Assembly: GCA_031363055.1 (NCBI GenBank)
Contig: JANLTP010000127.1
Span: forward strand, 1-64,000
Length of the DNA stretch: 64,000 nucleotides
From: JANLTP01 sp031363055
GTDB lineage: Bacteria > Pseudomonadota > Gammaproteobacteria > Burkholderiales > Burkholderiaceae_E
Direction of reading: 5' to 3'
Shown: in pieces, positions 8,113-16,477 of the stretch
Numbering within the stretch: the stretch's first letter is position 1
Layout of the letters: the number at the start of each line of letters is the position of its first letter
Program-made: the position numbers and the translations under genes
Notes under the pieces: generated by a model
What the model was told of the DNA's origin: nothing
The model's database searches: none
Seen by the model: the letters and a program-made list of their open reading frames with translations, nothing else

Positions 8113-9828
8113 ATGAACGATTTCGTCGGCTATTACTGGTTAGGCGGCGCTGCCTTGGTGGTGGCGCTACCCAGCATAAAGCGAAGGCTGGAGCTGTCTC
8201 GCGCCAAACATCGATCACTCGCTGGCCACTCACGATGGTCGAAACGCATCGCCGCTCACCTGCCCAAATACACTTTTGACGAGAACAATTTCTTCTCTAC
8301 TGACGGCGCACCCGATGCAGTCGCCAAAATCAGGCGTGCCGCGTTCCACAATCTCGCCGTTCTCTTTGAGCATCGATTTTCGCGCTCGCGGGCGCTCACC
8401 AAGAAGGCTGAATCTGCAATATCGGATCTCCAATTCACCGGCGAATACCGCGTGCCGTTTCAATACAACCGCTACGTTCAGGAGCATCTGTCGTACGGAA
8501 GCTTCATTGAAAAATCCTCGGGCGTGAGTCTGACTGACCTCGACGGCAATCAATTCCTCGACTTGACCGGCTCCTACGGCGTCAACGTCTTCGGCATTGA
8601 TTTCTACAAGGACTGCATCAACGAGGGCGCACGACGAGTTGCCGATCTGGGTCCAGTGCTCGGCTCTTACCACCCGATTGTCGAATCGAATGTTCATCAA
8701 TTGCGACGCATCTCTGGCCTCGATGAGGTCTCGTTCCACATGTCGGGTACCGAAGCGGTCATGCAGGCGGTACGACTGGCGCGCTACCACACCCGTCGCG
8801 ACCACTTGGTCAGATTCTGCGGTGCCTATCATGGTTGGTGGGAGGACGTTCAGCCCGGTATCGGCAATCCGGTCGCACCCCACGAAACCTTCACACTCAA
8901 GGAAGTAGACACTGACACGATTCGAGTTTTGCGTAATCGCACAGACATTGCCTGTGTACTCGTGAATCCCTTGCAGGCCTTGCATCCGAACCGCAATGCA
9001 CCGAGTGATTCGGCCTTGATCAACAGTCAGCGCTCGGCTGTATTCGATCGCACCGGTTATACCCGTTGGCTGCATGAATTGCGCAGTGTCTGCACCGAGC
9101 GCGGTATCGTACTGATCTTCGATGAAGTTTTCGTCGGCTTTCGCTTGGCGCCAGATGGAGCCCAGGAGTATTTCGGCGTTCGCGCTGACCTCGTGACTTA
9201 TGGAAAAACGCTGGGCGGTGGCCTGCCGATCGGCGTCGTCTGCGGACGCGCCGATTTGATGCGTCGGTTCCGCCCGGACCGACCGGTTGACGTATGCTTT
9301 GCTCGCGGAACCTTCAATTCGCACCCGTATGTCATGGGCGCAATGCAGGTGTTTCTGGAACGGCTCGAATTCGCGCCATGGCGTGCGCTTTATGAAAATC
9401 TCGACGCGCTCTGGGATCAACGAGCACAGCGCTTGAACGAGCGACTGCGCGCCGCAGGCATACCCGTGCAAGTGTCGAACCTGTCGACTATCTGGACCGT
9501 CAACTACATACGGCCATCGCGTTACAACTGGATGCTGCAGTACTACCTGCGGGCTCACGGCCTGGCCCTGAGCTGGGTTGGAACGGGGCGACTCATCTTT
9601 AGCATCAATTACACCGAATCCGAGTTCAATCAGGTTGCCGATCGATTCACCGCAGCGGCGAAACAGATGTGTGCCGATGGTTGGTGGTGGAGCAACCCGC
9701 AACTGACCAACAAAGCGATTAACCGATTGGTAATGAAGGAAATGTTGGCATCTCGCTTGCGTCTGCGTCGGCCAGCCGGCCAACTTGCACCGGCGGATTC
9801 CAGCGTAGGTGTGGCTTCAGGCGTCTAA
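8113..9828 (+). CDS. membrane-anchored class III (GSA-aminomutase-like) PLP aminotransferase
   Basis: The C-terminal part of about 440 residues is a fold-type I, class III PLP enzyme close to glutamate-1-semialdehyde 2,1-aminomutase. It has FHMSGTEAVMQA (cofactor phosphate region), GAYHGW, IFDEVFVGFR and the Schiff-base lysine in YGKTLGGGLPIG at about residue 365. Unlike HemL (about 430 residues), it carries an extra N-terminal segment of about 110 residues. That segment has one hydrophobic stretch near residues 5-20 and then a basic, amphipathic region, suggesting attachment to the inner membrane. The ATG at 8113 has a GGAACGG site; a GTG at 8059 is possible but adds residues without family support. 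The neighbours are lipid genes, so an amino-group transfer in polar lipid metabolism is possible. The substrate is unknown. Confidence 0.82.
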   Translation: MNDFVGYYWLGGAALVVALPSIKRRLELSRAKHRSLAGHSRWSKRIAAHLPKYTFDENNFFSTDGAPDAVAKIRRAAFHNLAVLFEHRFSRSRALTKKAESAISDLQFTGEYRVPFQYNRYVQEHLSYGSFIEKSSGVSLTDLDGNQFLDLTGSYGVNVFGIDFYKDCINEGARRVADLGPVLGSYHPIVESNVHQLRRISGLDEVSFHMSGTEAVMQAVRLARYHTRRDHLVRFCGAYHGWWEDVQPGIGNPVAPHETFTLKEVDTDTIRVLRNRTDIACVLVNPLQALHPNRNAPSDSALINSQRSAVFDRTGYTRWLHELRSVCTERGIVLIFDEVFVGFRLAPDGAQEYFGVRADLVTYGKTLGGGLPIGVVCGRADLMRRFRPDRPVDVCFARGTFNSHPYVMGAMQVFLERLEFAPWRALYENLDALWDQRAQRLNERLRAAGIPVQVSNLSTIWTVNYIRPSRYNWMLQYYLRAHGLALSWVGTGRLIFSINYTESEFNQVADRFTAAAKQMCADGWWWSNPQLTNKAINRLVMKEMLASRLRLRRPAGQLAPADSSVGVASGV

Positions 9829-9846
9829 CTGCGAGTGGCGGCGGCT

Positions 9847-10434
9847 CTATGGATCGCGAAGCTGCCCACGAAGCAAGTAGAACGGCGCCTTGTAGTAGAG
9901 TTTGATGTCATGGAACGGGTCAGTCAGAACTTTGGTCATCCAGACCAGTCCGGTCTGAACGTCTTTGATCACAAAGAGTTGAATCGTTCTGGCCAGCAGT
10001 CCTCCAATGCCGATCACGAGCCAGGCAAATCCGACTTGCCGTGCGAACTGCTCGACGCCTTGTGCCGCACTGAGCGTTCCAAACAGCGTAGGTTGCAAAA
10101 GTAGAACTACGGGCACGATCGCCCACAAGCCGGTGAGCACTGCCTTGCGACGCAAGTTATAGCCAACCTTGATCGCCTCCTTTTGCTCATGTGATGCCTG
10201 GTTGAGTTCGTCATAAGATTTCGGTTCGAAAAAAAAGTGCCCGATCTGACGACTGGTCATCGCGATGCACCAGGCAATCAAAGAGGCAGCAACCGGGTCG
10301 CTGAATATGATCACATATGCGCATAAAAAGCTGATGGCGCTCAGCAGATGCAAGGACTGATTAATACGGCTGTGATGGTAATAACGGTGATCATCCCAAC
10401 GCTGAGCATTCAAGGTATCAAAGAATTTTTTCAT
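9847..10434 (-). CDS. polytopic membrane protein, Mpo1/DUF962-like
   Basis: About 195 residues from the ATG at 10434, with several hydrophobic segments. Near the N-terminus it has a His-rich motif, HRYYHHSRINQSLHLLS, and later RQIGHFFFEP. The arrangement (His and Asn before the first membrane helix, then Gly-His-x-x-x-Glu after the second) recalls the Mpo1/DUF962 family. Yeast Mpo1 in that family is an Fe-dependent dioxygenase for 2-hydroxy fatty acids. The similarity is judged by eye and may be distant; a fatty-acid hydroxylase-like membrane protein is the alternative. It ends convergently with the aminotransferase (18 bp apart) and has a candidate Pho box upstream. A role in fatty-acid or lipid turnover would fit the context. 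Confidence 0.6.
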   Translation of the reverse strand: MKKFFDTLNAQRWDDHRYYHHSRINQSLHLLSAISFLCAYVIIFSDPVAASLIAWCIAMTSRQIGHFFFEPKSYDELNQASHEQKEAIKVGYNLRRKAVLTGLWAIVPVVLLLQPTLFGTLSAAQGVEQFARQVGFAWLVIGIGGLLARTIQLFVIKDVQTGLVWMTKVLTDPFHDIKLYYKAPFYLLRGQLRDP

Positions 10435-10471
10435 GGGCGTCTCTGCTGACTGTTTGGTTACTTCCGAAACA

Positions 10472-10505
10472 AGGATACGATGAGAAGATGACTGAGCGAT
10501 GAAGA
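10472..10505 (-). promoter_or_regulatory. candidate PhoB box and -10 for the Mpo1-like gene
   Basis: On the minus strand, TCTTCAT (10505-10499) and CAGTCAT (10494-10488) are spaced by 4 bp. TATCCT (10477-10472) follows exactly 10 bp later. The gene start is at 10434. The box overlaps the alternative upstream start of the divergent glycosyltransferase, which supports the downstream start for that gene. Confidence 0.5.
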
Positions 10506-10579
10506 AAATCAATCTTCATGAAGATGACTTGTTGGCGGTTCATGATCGGTTGATGATCATTGCTATTCCAGGTCAACAC

Positions 10580-11827
10580 ATGCTCACACCGCGCAGATTG
10601 CGAATCGCTGTGGTCACCGAGACCTACCCGCCTGAAGTCAACGGGGTCGCATTGACCGTGTTGAAACTGGTGCAGGGATTGGTGGCACGTGGACACGAGC
10701 TGCAACTCGTTCGAGCCAGGCATCACAACGAGTTCCCGATCGATGATCGCCAGGATTGCGCCAACCCCTCTCTAGTGCTGTGTGCAAGCTTGCCGATTCC
10801 TAAATATCCGGAGCTAAGGATGGGCTTGCCGGCGCGCCGTCGATTGTGGGAACTTTGGAGTAAGCGGCGACCGGACGTGGTTCATATTGCCACCGAGGGT
10901 CCCCTGGGATGGTCAGCCTTGCGCTTGGCCAACTCGATGGGAATTCCGGTCAGTGCAGATTTCCGCACCAACTTTCACGCCTACAGCAAGCACTACGGCA
11001 TAGGCTGGCTGCGCCGTCCCATCATGTCCTATTTGAGACATTTTCATAATTTGGCACAAGCAACGTTTGTACCGACCGAAGCCATGCGCAAAGAGCTTCT
11101 GAGCTTTCATTTCAACGATTTGAAAGTTATTTCTCGCGGCGTCGATACCGTACAGTTTGATCCGGCAAAGCGAAGTCTCTCATTACGCAGTGCATGGCAG
11201 GTCAACGAGCGTACTTTGGTTGTCCTTTATGTTGGTCGTTTGGCAGCCGAGAAAAATACACAATTGCTGCTTGCAGCATTTCGGGCCATCCAATCAAAAG
11301 CGTCCAACGTACGCTTGGTCGTGGTTGGCGACGGGCCGCAACGAAGGGCGCTGGCCGAACAATTTCCGACGGCGTTTTACGCGGGCATGAAGACCGGGGA
11401 ATCCCTGGCGCAACACTACGCTTCAGCCGATCTCTTTCTTTTTCCGAGCCTCACAGAAACGTTTGGCAACGTGACCCTGGAGGCTCTGGCCAGCGGATTA
11501 CCGGTTATTGCCTTTAACTATGCCGCAGCGGCCGCCCATGTCAAACCTGCCCATTCAGGTTTTTTGGCCGAGCTCGGTCGAGAAGATCATTTCATCGCAC
11601 TAGCCGCTGGAATTGCGACTGTTCCACACCGTTTGGTCGAGATGCGTGTACAGGCTCGAGAAGCCGCCATATACCTATCCTGGGATCGGGTGGTCGACGA
11701 GTTCGAAACGTCACTCCGGAAGCTATCGTTTCGCCCTGGCACTACCGATGTGGAGCAACTACATCCAGAAGCGGGTCGGTGGAACCCGATGGCTGACGCG
11801 TCAGACGCCCAGCAGCGCCGCCTTTGA
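10580..11827 (+). CDS. GT4-family glycosyltransferase (Agt/PimB-like, probable glycolipid synthase)
   Basis: About 416 residues from the ATG at 10580. An in-frame ATG at 10499 exists, but family sequence begins at LRIAVVTETYPPEVNGVAL. The GT-B fold is indicated by the Gly-rich N-terminal loop, by VLYVGRLAAEKNTQLLL in the second domain, and by the retaining GT4 nucleotide-sugar motif SLTETFGNVTLEALASGLP (E-x7-E) near residues 290-308. It faces the PlcP-like gene, and their 3' ends overlap by 27 bp. In many bacteria a glycosyltransferase of this type (Agt) is paired with PlcP and makes glucosyl- or glucuronosyl-diacylglycerol to replace phospholipids when phosphate is scarce. That role is inferred from the pairing; a mannosyl- or other lipid-sugar transfer is also possible. 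Confidence 0.82.
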   Translation: MLTPRRLRIAVVTETYPPEVNGVALTVLKLVQGLVARGHELQLVRARHHNEFPIDDRQDCANPSLVLCASLPIPKYPELRMGLPARRRLWELWSKRRPDVVHIATEGPLGWSALRLANSMGIPVSADFRTNFHAYSKHYGIGWLRRPIMSYLRHFHNLAQATFVPTEAMRKELLSFHFNDLKVISRGVDTVQFDPAKRSLSLRSAWQVNERTLVVLYVGRLAAEKNTQLLLAAFRAIQSKASNVRLVVVGDGPQRRALAEQFPTAFYAGMKTGESLAQHYASADLFLFPSLTETFGNVTLEALASGLPVIAFNYAAAAAHVKPAHSGFLAELGREDHFIALAAGIATVPHRLVEMRVQAREAAIYLSWDRVVDEFETSLRKLSFRPGTTDVEQLHPEAGRWNPMADASDAQQRRL

Positions 11828-12631
11828 ACGCTTTGCAGGCAAGTTCTTGGTTGAATCGTTCGGCGGCAGCATCAGTTGATTCCAGACCAGCAGTTTCAAT
11901 TCACCTTGCTGAGTCTCGACCAAGGCTGTAAGACTCTCTACCCAATCGCCATCATTGCAATACAGCATGCCATCAAGTTCGCGGATCGCCGCCTTGTGAA
12001 TATGGCCGCAGACAACGCCGTCGTAACCGCGGCGACGCGCCTCTTCTACCAAGGCATGTTCAAAGTCTGAAATAAACGAAACGGCATTCTTGACTTTATC
12101 TTTCAGGTATTGCGAGAGCGACCAATATTGCATGCCGAGACCGATTCGAACTCGGTTGTACCAGTGATTCAAGGCAAGAACAAAGGTGTAGAGTGAGTCT
12201 CCGAGGAACGCCAGCCATTTGGCGTGTTGAACAATCCCGTCAAATTGGTCGCCATGGGTTACCCACAATTTGCGGCCATCAAGCAGGTAGTGTGTGGCCG
12301 ACTCGACGACCTTGATATCTCCAAAGGCCAGGCCAAGGAATTGCCGACCGAACTCATCGTGGTTGCCCGGAATAAAAATAACCTCCGTACCCTTGCGTGC
12401 TTTGCGCAAAATTTTCTGTACGACATCGTTATGTGTCGGATGCCAGTACCAACCTTTGCGCAATTGCCATCCGTCGATGATGTCGCCCACCAGATACAAC
12501 TTGTCGGCGTCGTTGTGGCGCAGAAAGTCGAGCAGATACTCGGTCTTGGATCCTGGCGTACCCAGATGTATGTCCGAGATCCAGATTGTCCGGTACCTCT
12601 GAACCTCAATCACGGTCCGAGGCCGAATCAT
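11801..12631 (-). CDS. calcineurin-like metallophosphoesterase, PlcP/LpxH-like
   Basis: A 276-residue metallophosphoesterase with the complete metal-site series: ISDIHLG near residue 20, GDIIDGW, GNHDEFGRQ, THGDQFD and GHIHKA. Automatic annotation usually calls this type UDP-2,3-diacylglucosamine diphosphatase (LpxH). The rhizobial phospholipase C PlcP, which strips head groups from phospholipids under phosphate limitation, belongs to the same family. Its pairing with a GT4 glycosyltransferase and its location among phosphate-scavenging genes favour PlcP here, with diacylglycerol as the shared intermediate. A candidate Pho box lies ahead of the start. There is no signal peptide, so it should act on the cytoplasmic face of the membrane. 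A true lipid A LpxH role cannot be ruled out without a comparison. Confidence 0.8.
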   Translation of the reverse strand: MIRPRTVIEVQRYRTIWISDIHLGTPGSKTEYLLDFLRHNDADKLYLVGDIIDGWQLRKGWYWHPTHNDVVQKILRKARKGTEVIFIPGNHDEFGRQFLGLAFGDIKVVESATHYLLDGRKLWVTHGDQFDGIVQHAKWLAFLGDSLYTFVLALNHWYNRVRIGLGMQYWSLSQYLKDKVKNAVSFISDFEHALVEEARRRGYDGVVCGHIHKAAIRELDGMLYCNDGDWVESLTALVETQQGELKLLVWNQLMLPPNDSTKNLPAKRSKAALLGV

Positions 12632-12690
12632 TGGATCGCGTCATAGGTTCCATTTTCGTTAAATCGGTAGCATAAGTTTGGACGACCAAG

Positions 12691-12730
12691 ATGACGCGAT
12701 GATTGAGTCATCGTGAAGATTCGATGACAC
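12691..12730 (-). promoter_or_regulatory. candidate PhoB box array for the PlcP-like gene
   Basis: On the minus strand, four 7-bp units occur at 11-bp steps: GTGTCAT (12730-12724), TCTTCAC (12719-12713), a poor ACTCAAT (12708-12702) and GCGTCAT (12697-12691). No clear -10 stands at the 10-bp position; TATGCT at 12674-12669 is possible. The gene starts at 12631. Confidence 0.45.
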
Positions 12731-12750
12731 AGCAACAGCGCCCATGCGAC

Positions 12751-13863
12751 TTACAGCGCGATCGTTTGCAGCGTGACTCGGAGCGCGATCTCATAAACCG
12801 CGTCGCTGGCGATTTTCGTCGTCGACTGAGTAGACCGCGCAGGTTCGTCGGCCCAGAATTCCAATGGCAGCAGTTCAGCGCAAGCAAGCAATGACTGTTG
12901 TCCTGCTCGGTCGACAGTGGAGACTCCCGTAAGCGCACCGCTCGCGTCGAAAACCGGAGCACCCTGCGACTGAAACGGCAACTCAATGCCCAACGTTCGA
13001 GTTTGATCACTTCGAACGGCGCCCAGAAAGCCTGAATGCATCTGCGGCCACTGAGGCTGCAATTCAGATGCTGGCAGGAAGTTGACGATATGTGCAACAC
13101 TTCCCGGGAAGGGTGGTTTAACGGAAGCTCGGATCGGATTCGGTCGATTCTGAATCTGCATGCGCTTCACAAGCCAGAGTTGGCTGGAGCCGATTCGCCG
13201 AACAGGATTGACTTTATGGACTTCCCCTAGCCCGTTCCGGACCCAAACTCTCGATCGACGGTTCAACAACTGACCCGTCACAAGTGCAAATTCGCCGCTG
13301 CCGATCAGTACACCGTTGCCGGTGATACGCGCACCTTTCGCGGTGTCTTCAGAATAGGGCGCCAATCGCGCCGGAGGACGCAACATTGAGGCGCTCGCCA
13401 ACGGGATCGCACTGGAAAGCTGACTAGCGATGCGGCCGAGCAGCAGGTCGCTTGGAGAACGCTGCAAAGCATCTTGCAGAATCCGCTTGGCTTGCTCTGA
13501 GCGACCTGCTGCGTTCAGCAACCAGACATAGAGCGCGGTGCCGCCTGTGTCGACGCTGTGGGCCGCCGCTGTATGCGCGACAAAAGCCAGTGCTCGCCGA
13601 AATTCGCCCGCCTGCAAGTAGCTTCTTGTAAGACCGAGTTCAGCGTCAGCGGAATGTGCCAGTGCAGCCGCTTGTTCAAAGGCCTTCTGGGCTTCATCGA
13701 TCTGAAGTCTGGCAAGCGCCGCCTCGCCGACACGTATCCATTCAACATGATTCCCACGGGGCAAAGGGGCTACATTCCCACCGACAGCATCAGCAGCTCG
13801 CCCGGGCACAGCAAACAGCCAGCCCGCCAACGCCAACAACGTTCGGCGATCTGATCGGCTCAC
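12751..13863 (-). CDS. exported TPR protein with a degenerate trypsin-like domain
   Basis: Begins with a probable signal peptide (LLALAGWLFAVPGRA). TPR-type helical repeats follow at about residues 35-165. The C-terminal 190 residues resemble a trypsin/DegP-fold protease: GNGVLIGSGEFALVTGQLL matches the strand that normally carries the catalytic His, and QSQGAPVFDASGALTGVST matches the nucleophile loop. In active relatives these read TNAHV and GNSGGPV; here both His and Ser are replaced. It is therefore probably a non-catalytic pseudo-protease acting as a binding or scaffold protein. It starts 10 bp after the 5'-nucleotidase gene, so it is likely part of the same phn-linked transcript. The function is unknown. 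Confidence 0.65.
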   Translation of the reverse strand: MSRSDRRTLLALAGWLFAVPGRAADAVGGNVAPLPRGNHVEWIRVGEAALARLQIDEAQKAFEQAAALAHSADAELGLTRSYLQAGEFRRALAFVAHTAAAHSVDTGGTALYVWLLNAAGRSEQAKRILQDALQRSPSDLLLGRIASQLSSAIPLASASMLRPPARLAPYSEDTAKGARITGNGVLIGSGEFALVTGQLLNRRSRVWVRNGLGEVHKVNPVRRIGSSQLWLVKRMQIQNRPNPIRASVKPPFPGSVAHIVNFLPASELQPQWPQMHSGFLGAVRSDQTRTLGIELPFQSQGAPVFDASGALTGVSTVDRAGQQSLLACAELLPLEFWADEPARSTQSTTKIASDAVYEIALRVTLQTIAL

Positions 13864-13873
13864 TCGGACGGAG

Positions 13874-15808
13874 TCAAGAATTGATGTTCACGCCAGTTGG
13901 ACAAGCGGTGCCACCCGTTCGATTGATCCGAGGGCCAGCACCGTCAACGGGATTCGCTCCGAGGGCGTAAGGGGCCTTGGGCAGCTTGTAATCATTCAAG
14001 AACGCCACCAAAGCATCAATGTCCTGAGCACCGCCCAACGAATCCTTACCATTCAGCAGGGTCGAGAATCCGTCACCCCCGGTTGCCAGGAAGCTGTTGA
14101 CCGTAACGCGGTAACTTTTGGCGGGATTCAACACCGTGCCCTGGGCGTTGACCAGGGTTTCACTGATGTTACCGGGTCCTCTGGTCACCACTACATTGCT
14201 GATTCGAGCATCACAAGCCTTGTTGCCGTCCCACTGATACTTGAACCCGGCCGACGGAATCAAGACTCGTGTCGCCGTTGTCGACTGACCTCGACATCCC
14301 GCGAATGGCTCCTCGAGCACATTCTTCAGATCCTGTGCGGTCAGGGTCATGGTGACCAAGCTGTTACCGAACGGCTGAACCGTAAACGCCTCGCCATAGG
14401 TTACGTTGCCATCACCCTCGCCGGTCGATTGCGAAAAATTGAACCCGGGACTGCGCACACCGCCCCGGTTCATAAATGCGATCTGCGCGCCACCAAAGCT
14501 CGCGGGCGAAGTAGCCGCCAGTTGAGCGTCGGCAATCAAATCGCCCGCTGGCATATTGCACGCAGCATCAACGGATGCGTTTGGCAGCGTCGCTGAAATC
14601 GCACCGATCACCTGATTGGCCAACGGTGATACCAACGCTGCGTACCCGGCAACGATCTTTTGGACAGCGTTATCAGGGATTACACCTGCCTCGTTGCGCG
14701 CAACCAGTCGATTAACGGCCGTCACGGATGACACGTCTTTCGAAATTGGATCAATCGTCAAGTCGATGTCGGTCAAAACTCGGCCGAAAGCACTCGAACT
14801 GGTCACCGGAATCAGCCGTCCGGCCGCGTTCTTGAGCTTGCAGTTGTAAGCACTATGGGTATGGCCACTGATCACCAGATCAACCGAATCACTGAACTTC
14901 GAAACGATCGTTGCGATCGCCGTGCCTGCCAACTCGCCATCACAGCGATTGTTGTCCGACAAGGCACCCGTTTGAAAGCCGCCTTCATGAATCAGAACAA
15001 CCACTGATTCGACACCTTTGGCTTTGAGCTCCGGGATCAGCGCATTGACCGTCTGCGCTTCATCGCGAAACTCGAGTCCCGCCACCCCTGCAGGTGACAC
15101 AATGCTCGGTGTCGCTTGCAAGGTCATGCCGATAAAGGCTACCGATACACCCGAGAACGTCTTGATTCCGTAGGCCGGCAAGACCGACTTGTTGGCAGTT
15201 TTGTCAAACACATTCGCAGCCAACCACTGGAATTTTGCACCTTCGAACGGGACCGGTGTTCCTGCCGCTGCGCCACGGCAACTGTTCGGATCGATCGCCC
15301 CGTTGGCTGTTTTGCATCCGCCCTTTTGCAGTCGCAACAACTCGCCCGCACCCTTGTCGAATTCATGGTTGCCCACCGCGCTGAATTCGAGGCCGATCCG
15401 ATTTAACGTCTCCACCGCCGGCTCGTCGTTAAAAAGCGCAGAGATCAGTGGTGTAGCGCCGATCAGATCGCCGGCACCGACCACGACGTTAAGCGGATTC
15501 TGGGATTTCAGTTTCGCCACATATCCCGCAATATACTCAGCGCCACCTACAGGCGGTCGGTCAGCCGCAGGCACAGCCGTGGAAACACCGAATGTTCCAG
15601 GCGACTCAAGATTGCCGTGAAAATCATTAAAACCTATCAGTTTGACCACAATAGGGGCAAGCGGTGCGGGCGCAGCGGCTACCGGCGCGGGGGCAGGTGA
15701 AGCGGAGACTGCCGACGGCGTCGAACTGCCACCATCACCGCAGGCAACGACTGTCACCACCGACGCAACTACCAAGCCAAAGAGGACTGTCTTATGAAAG
15801 CGATTCAT
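13874..15808 (-). CDS. 5'-nucleotidase/2',3'-cyclic phosphodiesterase family lipoprotein
   Basis: About 644 residues from the ATG at 15808, which has an AGAGGAG site. The lipobox VVAC places the lipidated cysteine at about residue 23. An Ala/Pro linker precedes the N-terminal metallophosphatase domain: IGFNDFHGNLE, GAGDLIG, GNHEFDKG and SGHTHSAYNC supply the dinuclear metal ligands. The C-terminal 5'-nucleotidase substrate domain ends near GGDGFS and LVAFL. It likely releases phosphate from nucleotides or cyclic nucleotides outside the inner membrane. It sits 13 bp after the HD-oxygenase gene, in line with the phosphonate genes, so joint phosphate-starvation expression is likely. The exact substrate is not readable from sequence. 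Confidence 0.9.
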   Translation of the reverse strand: MNRFHKTVLFGLVVASVVTVVACGDGGSSTPSAVSASPAPAPVAAAPAPLAPIVVKLIGFNDFHGNLESPGTFGVSTAVPAADRPPVGGAEYIAGYVAKLKSQNPLNVVVGAGDLIGATPLISALFNDEPAVETLNRIGLEFSAVGNHEFDKGAGELLRLQKGGCKTANGAIDPNSCRGAAAGTPVPFEGAKFQWLAANVFDKTANKSVLPAYGIKTFSGVSVAFIGMTLQATPSIVSPAGVAGLEFRDEAQTVNALIPELKAKGVESVVVLIHEGGFQTGALSDNNRCDGELAGTAIATIVSKFSDSVDLVISGHTHSAYNCKLKNAAGRLIPVTSSSAFGRVLTDIDLTIDPISKDVSSVTAVNRLVARNEAGVIPDNAVQKIVAGYAALVSPLANQVIGAISATLPNASVDAACNMPAGDLIADAQLAATSPASFGGAQIAFMNRGGVRSPGFNFSQSTGEGDGNVTYGEAFTVQPFGNSLVTMTLTAQDLKNVLEEPFAGCRGQSTTATRVLIPSAGFKYQWDGNKACDARISNVVVTRGPGNISETLVNAQGTVLNPAKSYRVTVNSFLATGGDGFSTLLNGKDSLGGAQDIDALVAFLNDYKLPKAPYALGANPVDGAGPRINRTGGTACPTGVNINS

Positions 15809-15821
15809 GCCGACTCCTCTG

Positions 15822-16418
15822 TTAGCGCACCAATTCCAGCGAAGGATAACTGGGCCTGATCGCACATTCATCGAGCAACCTGGAAAAGAACTCAAGCGAC
15901 TCGGTCCTTATTCCGGGCTTCTTGGCCTGGTCATCGAAGCGACGAAGGCTGACAGCCCGCAGCGCGTGTGGCTTCGCCGAGAATTGCTTGGCCTCGGTAG
16001 CGTCGAATGTCCCACCTTGCAATTCCAGACTGTACTTCGAAGCCGGCGTCAGGTTCTTCCAGTAATTAAAGTCGATGGCACACAAATAACGCTTGGCGTC
16101 AACATGCATTCTGATCGGAGCCAGGATGCGTTCGGAGAATGTTCCCCGCAGGAACGAGACTGCATGAAGTTGATGCAAATCATCAAATCGTTCCTGGACC
16201 GTCGCATTAAAAGCCGCTCGCTGGCTGGAGTCGACGTTGATCATGTGGCCAAGATCGTGCAGCAAGGCACTGACCACCAGCTCCTTGGATTCACCGGCGT
16301 CGGCAGCAATTTGAGCACACTGCAGGGCATGATCCAATTGCGATACCGCCTCGCTACCGTAGCGATTCGGCCCCCGAGTCTCCAAAATTTCGACAATGGT
16401 TTCAATTGACACGACCAT
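15822..16418 (-). CDS. PhnZ-like HD-domain oxygenase (phosphonate operon-associated)
   Basis: Matches the phosphonate-operon HD family that includes PhnZ, the mixed-valent diiron oxygenase which cleaves 2-amino-1-hydroxyethylphosphonate to glycine and phosphate. Residues line up with PhnZ at the same spacing: Tyr20 and Glu23 (gate pair), His30, His54-Asp55 and His58. Further on come His82, His105 and Lys109 (in RMHVDAKRYLC), and an FDD near 161-163. The 198-residue length fits the family. The partner hydroxylase PhnY is not in the window, so the true substrate may be a different hydroxyphosphonate. It follows phnE by 59 bp and precedes the 5'-nucleotidase by 13 bp. The family call is firm; the PhnZ reaction is likely but not proven. 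Confidence 0.8.
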   Translation of the reverse strand: MVVSIETIVEILETRGPNRYGSEAVSQLDHALQCAQIAADAGESKELVVSALLHDLGHMINVDSSQRAAFNATVQERFDDLHQLHAVSFLRGTFSERILAPIRMHVDAKRYLCAIDFNYWKNLTPASKYSLELQGGTFDATEAKQFSAKPHALRAVSLRRFDDQAKKPGIRTESLEFFSRLLDECAIRPSYPSLELVR

Positions 16419-16477
16419 GACCTTCTCCTTCAGTGAAAGGAACTGTGAGCGTCGAGCGCGAGTACGCTGCAGACGGC

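Noticed and set aside
8059..8233. Longer starts for psd (8233) and the aminotransferase (8059)
   Set aside because: The extra residues lack family similarity and would make the divergent genes overlap by about 175 bp.
8230..9783. 517-codon minus-strand open frame
   Set aside because: It is fully antisense to the aminotransferase, whose PLP motifs are clear, and its translation has no family features.
10537..10569. Plus-strand GGTTCAT and GGTTGAT repeat before the glycosyltransferase as a Pho box
   Set aside because: The half-sites match poorly, and the -10 would leave almost no leader before the ATG at 10580.
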